DNA from: Stakelama saccharophila
GTDB lineage: Bacteria > Pseudomonadota > Alphaproteobacteria > Sphingomonadales > Sphingomonadaceae
NCBI RefSeq assembly: GCF_032229225.1
Contig: NZ_CP135076.1
Coordinates: forward strand, 2,895,001-2,959,000
DNA: 64,000 nucleotides
Reading direction: 5' to 3'
Shown: positions 62,077-64,000 of the stretch, one piece after another
Position numbering within the stretch: position 1 is the stretch's first letter
How the letters are laid out: each line of letters begins with the position of its first letter
The notes under the pieces: generated by a model
Databases searched by the model: none
What the model was told of the DNA's origin: nothing
Seen by the model: the letters and a program-made list of their open reading frames with translations, nothing else
Translations under genes and position numbers: made by a program

Positions 62077-64000
62077 TCAAGCGTTCGCCGGTTCATGGTG
62101 AAGCTCGGTTGCTGCTTCCTTGCGCCGTCGTCCGAGCACCAGCTTCGAGATCGCCGGCAGCACGAACAGCGTCAGGATGGTCGCGGTAATGAGCCCGCCG
62201 ATCACCGTAATCGCCAGCGGCTTCTGCACTTCGGCCCCGGTGCCGTGCGCGATCGCCATCGGCACGAAGCCGAGCGACGGCACGATCGCCGTCATCAGCA
62301 CCGAGCGGAAGCGCTCCATCGCGCCGCCCTCGATCGCCTCGCCGACTTCCATGCCCGATTTGAGCCTGGCCTGGATGCTGGTCATCATTACCAGACCGTT
62401 CAGCACGGAGACGCCGAACAGCACGATGAAGCCGACCGCCGCCGAGATCGAGAAGAGCTGCCCGGTCAGGAACAGCGCGAAGATGCCGCCCGAAATCGCC
62501 AGCGGAACCGCGGCGAAGATCGCCGCCGCCATCCCGATGCTTTCCAGCGCCATCAAGAGCAGAACGAAGATCAGCACCGCCGCGATGGGAATGACGATCA
62601 TCAGCCGCTGCGACGCCGCCTGCAGGCTCTGGAACTGCCCGCCCCATTCGAGATACATGCCCGCTGGCAGATCGACCTGGCTTCGGACCTTCGCCTGCGC
62701 TTCGGCGACGAAGGTGCCGACATCACGCCCGCGCACATTCGACTGGATGACGACACGCCGCTTACCGTTGACGCGGCTGATCTGGTTGATCCCCTCGACC
62801 TCCTTGAAGTCGACGAGCTGTCGCAGCGGCACCGAATGGCGTCCTGCGCTCGCTTCTTGCGGCAACATGACCGGAATCGCACCGATCGCGTCGATATTGT
62901 CGCGGGTGGCGTCTGGCATGCGCACGACAACGTCGAACCGGCGATCACCCTCGAACACCACGCCTGCTTCGCGGCCGCCGAGTGCGGCCGAAACCGTCTT
63001 GGCGACATCTTCGACCTGCAGCCCCAATCCGGAGATTGCCGCTCTGTCGAAGCGGAAGTCGAGAGTCGGGAAGCCCCCGGTCTGGTCGGCCTGGACGTCG
63101 GCCGCGCCGTCGATCGATTGCAGGACGCGTGCGATCTGTTCCGACGTCGTCGCCATTTGGTCGAGATCGTCGCCGTAAAGCGAGATCGCGACCGTGCCAC
63201 GCACGCCCGAGATCAGTTCGTTGAACCGCATCTCGATCGGCTGAGTGAAGCTGAATGCGTTGCCGACCAGCGGTTGCAGCTTCGCATCGAGCTTCTTCGC
63301 AAGTTCCGCCTTGCTGAGGTCCGGATCGGGCCATTCCTCCTCCGGCTTGAGCATCACGAAGCTGTCCGACCGGTTCGGCGGCATCGGATCGGACGCCACC
63401 TCGGCGGTGCCGGTTTTGGAAAATACGTAGTCGACCTCTGGCACGCTCATCAGCGCGCGTTCGACGTCGCGCTGCATCTTCGCCGATTGTTCGAGCGAGG
63501 TGGAGGGGATGCGAATCGCCGAGACGGCAAAGTCCTTTTCATCAAGCTGCGGGATGAACTCGCGCCCGACGAACTGGAACACGACGAGCGACAGCGCGAA
63601 CACCGCGACGCCCGTTCCGATCGTGACCCAGGGGCGCGCCAGCGCGCGCGGCAGGCCGCGGGCATAGCGATCCTTGAGCCAGGCAATCGCCCGCACCTCC
63701 TTTTCGGCGACCCGTCCGCGGATGACCACCGCCAGTAGCGCGGGCACCAACGTCATCGACAGGATGAACGCGGCGACCAGTGCGAGCATCACCGTGATCG
63801 CCATCGGCGAGAAGGTCTTGCCCTCGACGCCGGTAAAGGTCAGCAGCGGCGCGAACACCATCAGGATGATCGCCTGTCCGAACAACGAAGGCCGGATCAT
63901 CTCCTTGACCGAGCCCGCAACCTCCTCGAGCCGCTCGCCGACGTTCAGCAGCCGGCCTTCATGTTCCTGCCGTTCCGCCATGCGGCGCAGGAAATTCTCG
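62077..64000 (-). CDS. CusA/CzcA-type heavy-metal RND efflux pump (C-terminal part; cut by window edge)
   Basis: About 640 C-terminal residues of a roughly 1040-residue RND pump are present. The frame stays open to the last base of the window (ENFLRRMAERQEHEG before the first Met). Landmarks are IILMVFAPLLTFTGVEGKTFSPMA, VMLALVAAFILSMTLVPAL, the porter loops, and the last membrane bundle (AAVGFIVLFGVSVLNGLVMM). Such pumps move Cu/Ag or Co/Zn/Cd from periplasm to outside with a CusB/CusC-type pair that should lie to the right. It starts the operon with DUF190, CDF and ZIP. Confidence 0.92.
   Translation of the reverse strand, partial: ENFLRRMAERQEHEGRLLNVGERLEEVAGSVKEMIRPSLFGQAIILMVFAPLLTFTGVEGKTFSPMAITVMLALVAAFILSMTLVPALLAVVIRGRVAEKEVRAIAWLKDRYARGLPRALARPWVTIGTGVAVFALSLVVFQFVGREFIPQLDEKDFAVSAIRIPSTSLEQSAKMQRDVERALMSVPEVDYVFSKTGTAEVASDPMPPNRSDSFVMLKPEEEWPDPDLSKAELAKKLDAKLQPLVGNAFSFTQPIEMRFNELISGVRGTVAISLYGDDLDQMATTSEQIARVLQSIDGAADVQADQTGGFPTLDFRFDRAAISGLGLQVEDVAKTVSAALGGREAGVVFEGDRRFDVVVRMPDATRDNIDAIGAIPVMLPQEASAGRHSVPLRQLVDFKEVEGINQISRVNGKRRVVIQSNVRGRDVGTFVAEAQAKVRSQVDLPAGMYLEWGGQFQSLQAASQRLMIVIPIAAVLIFVLLLMALESIGMAAAIFAAVPLAISGGIFALFLTGQLFSISAAVGFIVLFGVSVLNGLVMMTSIQARLKSGMEVGEAIEGGAMERFRSVLMTAIVPSLGFVPMAIAHGTGAEVQKPLAITVIGGLITATILTLFVLPAISKLVLGRRRKEAATELHHEPANA

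Noticed and set aside
1..64000. CRISPR arrays, tRNA or rRNA genes, integrase and insertion sequences
   Set aside because: No regularly spaced repeats, no tRNA or rRNA signature and no tyrosine recombinase or transposase were recognised in either strand.

Overview
The window reads as a dense, GC-rich accessory region of an alphaproteobacterium, most likely a sphingomonad (Sphingomonas, Sphingobium, Sphingopyxis or Novosphingobium). Three things point there: a sphingonodin-like lasso peptide locus with its own isopeptidase and TonB receptor, an rlxS/traG/trb conjugation module of the integrative-element type, and many ATGA/GTGA gene overlaps. No rRNA, tRNA, CRISPR array, intact insertion sequence or integrase was recognised, so the ends of any integrative conjugative element (ICE) lie outside the window or cannot be seen.

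Layout. (1) 1-9.3 kb, defence: a PstI/BsuBI-type restriction-modification pair, cut by the left edge, then a leftward five-gene operon ending in SIR2 and HerA, with a DUF6035 nuclease-like gene and two unknown genes in front. (2) 9.6-18.6 kb, a complete lasso peptide locus: sigma factor, FecR anti-sigma factor, TonB-dependent receptor and lasso isopeptidase run rightward. The 39-codon precursor, the RRE/protease protein and the cyclase run leftward, with a hairpin between precursor and enzymes. (3) 18.7-22.0 kb, a subtilase plus AAA+ ATPase pair. (4) 22.2-26.2 kb, a quorum-sensing cassette: luxR, luxI, a PhyH-type dioxygenase and a GntR regulator run leftward. A DUF6499-DUF2285 activator runs the other way and is split by a +1 frameshift at UUU-C, as in FseA of ICEMlSymR7A. 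(5) 26.6-36.9 kb, ICE maintenance and DNA processing: ardC, DUF2958, a ParB-like gene, DUF736, an excisionase-like gene overlapping traF, a transglycosylase, a candidate oriT and relaxase rlxS. (6) 37.1-43.7 kb, cargo between rlxS and traG: an acetyltransferase, a mer-type operon with a MerA-like flavoprotein, hipBA, and a nucleotidyltransferase-HEPN protein. (7) 43.8-55.7 kb, traG, a ribbon-helix-helix gene, trbBCDEJLFGI, DUF2274 and an AlpA-like gene. (8) 56-64 kb, metal handling: a cytochrome c-FTR1 permease and a CDF exporter under two matching MerR-type operators, a ZIP transporter, a second CDF exporter, DUF190 and the C-terminal part of a CusA/CzcA pump cut by the right edge.

How it may work together. 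LuxI/LuxR would sense population density and drive the frameshift-dependent activator, which by analogy with ICEMlSymR7A turns on the excisionase-traF operon. RlxS would nick oriT, TraG would couple the DNA to the Trb channel, and ArdC would protect the incoming strand. The lasso locus makes a peptide, and the receptor and isopeptidase take it up and open it. Metal resistance, toxin-antitoxin and defence genes are the cargo. Broken genes: an ICE core gene with two Trp-to-stop changes, a ynfA gene with two frameshifts and a CDF gene remnant.
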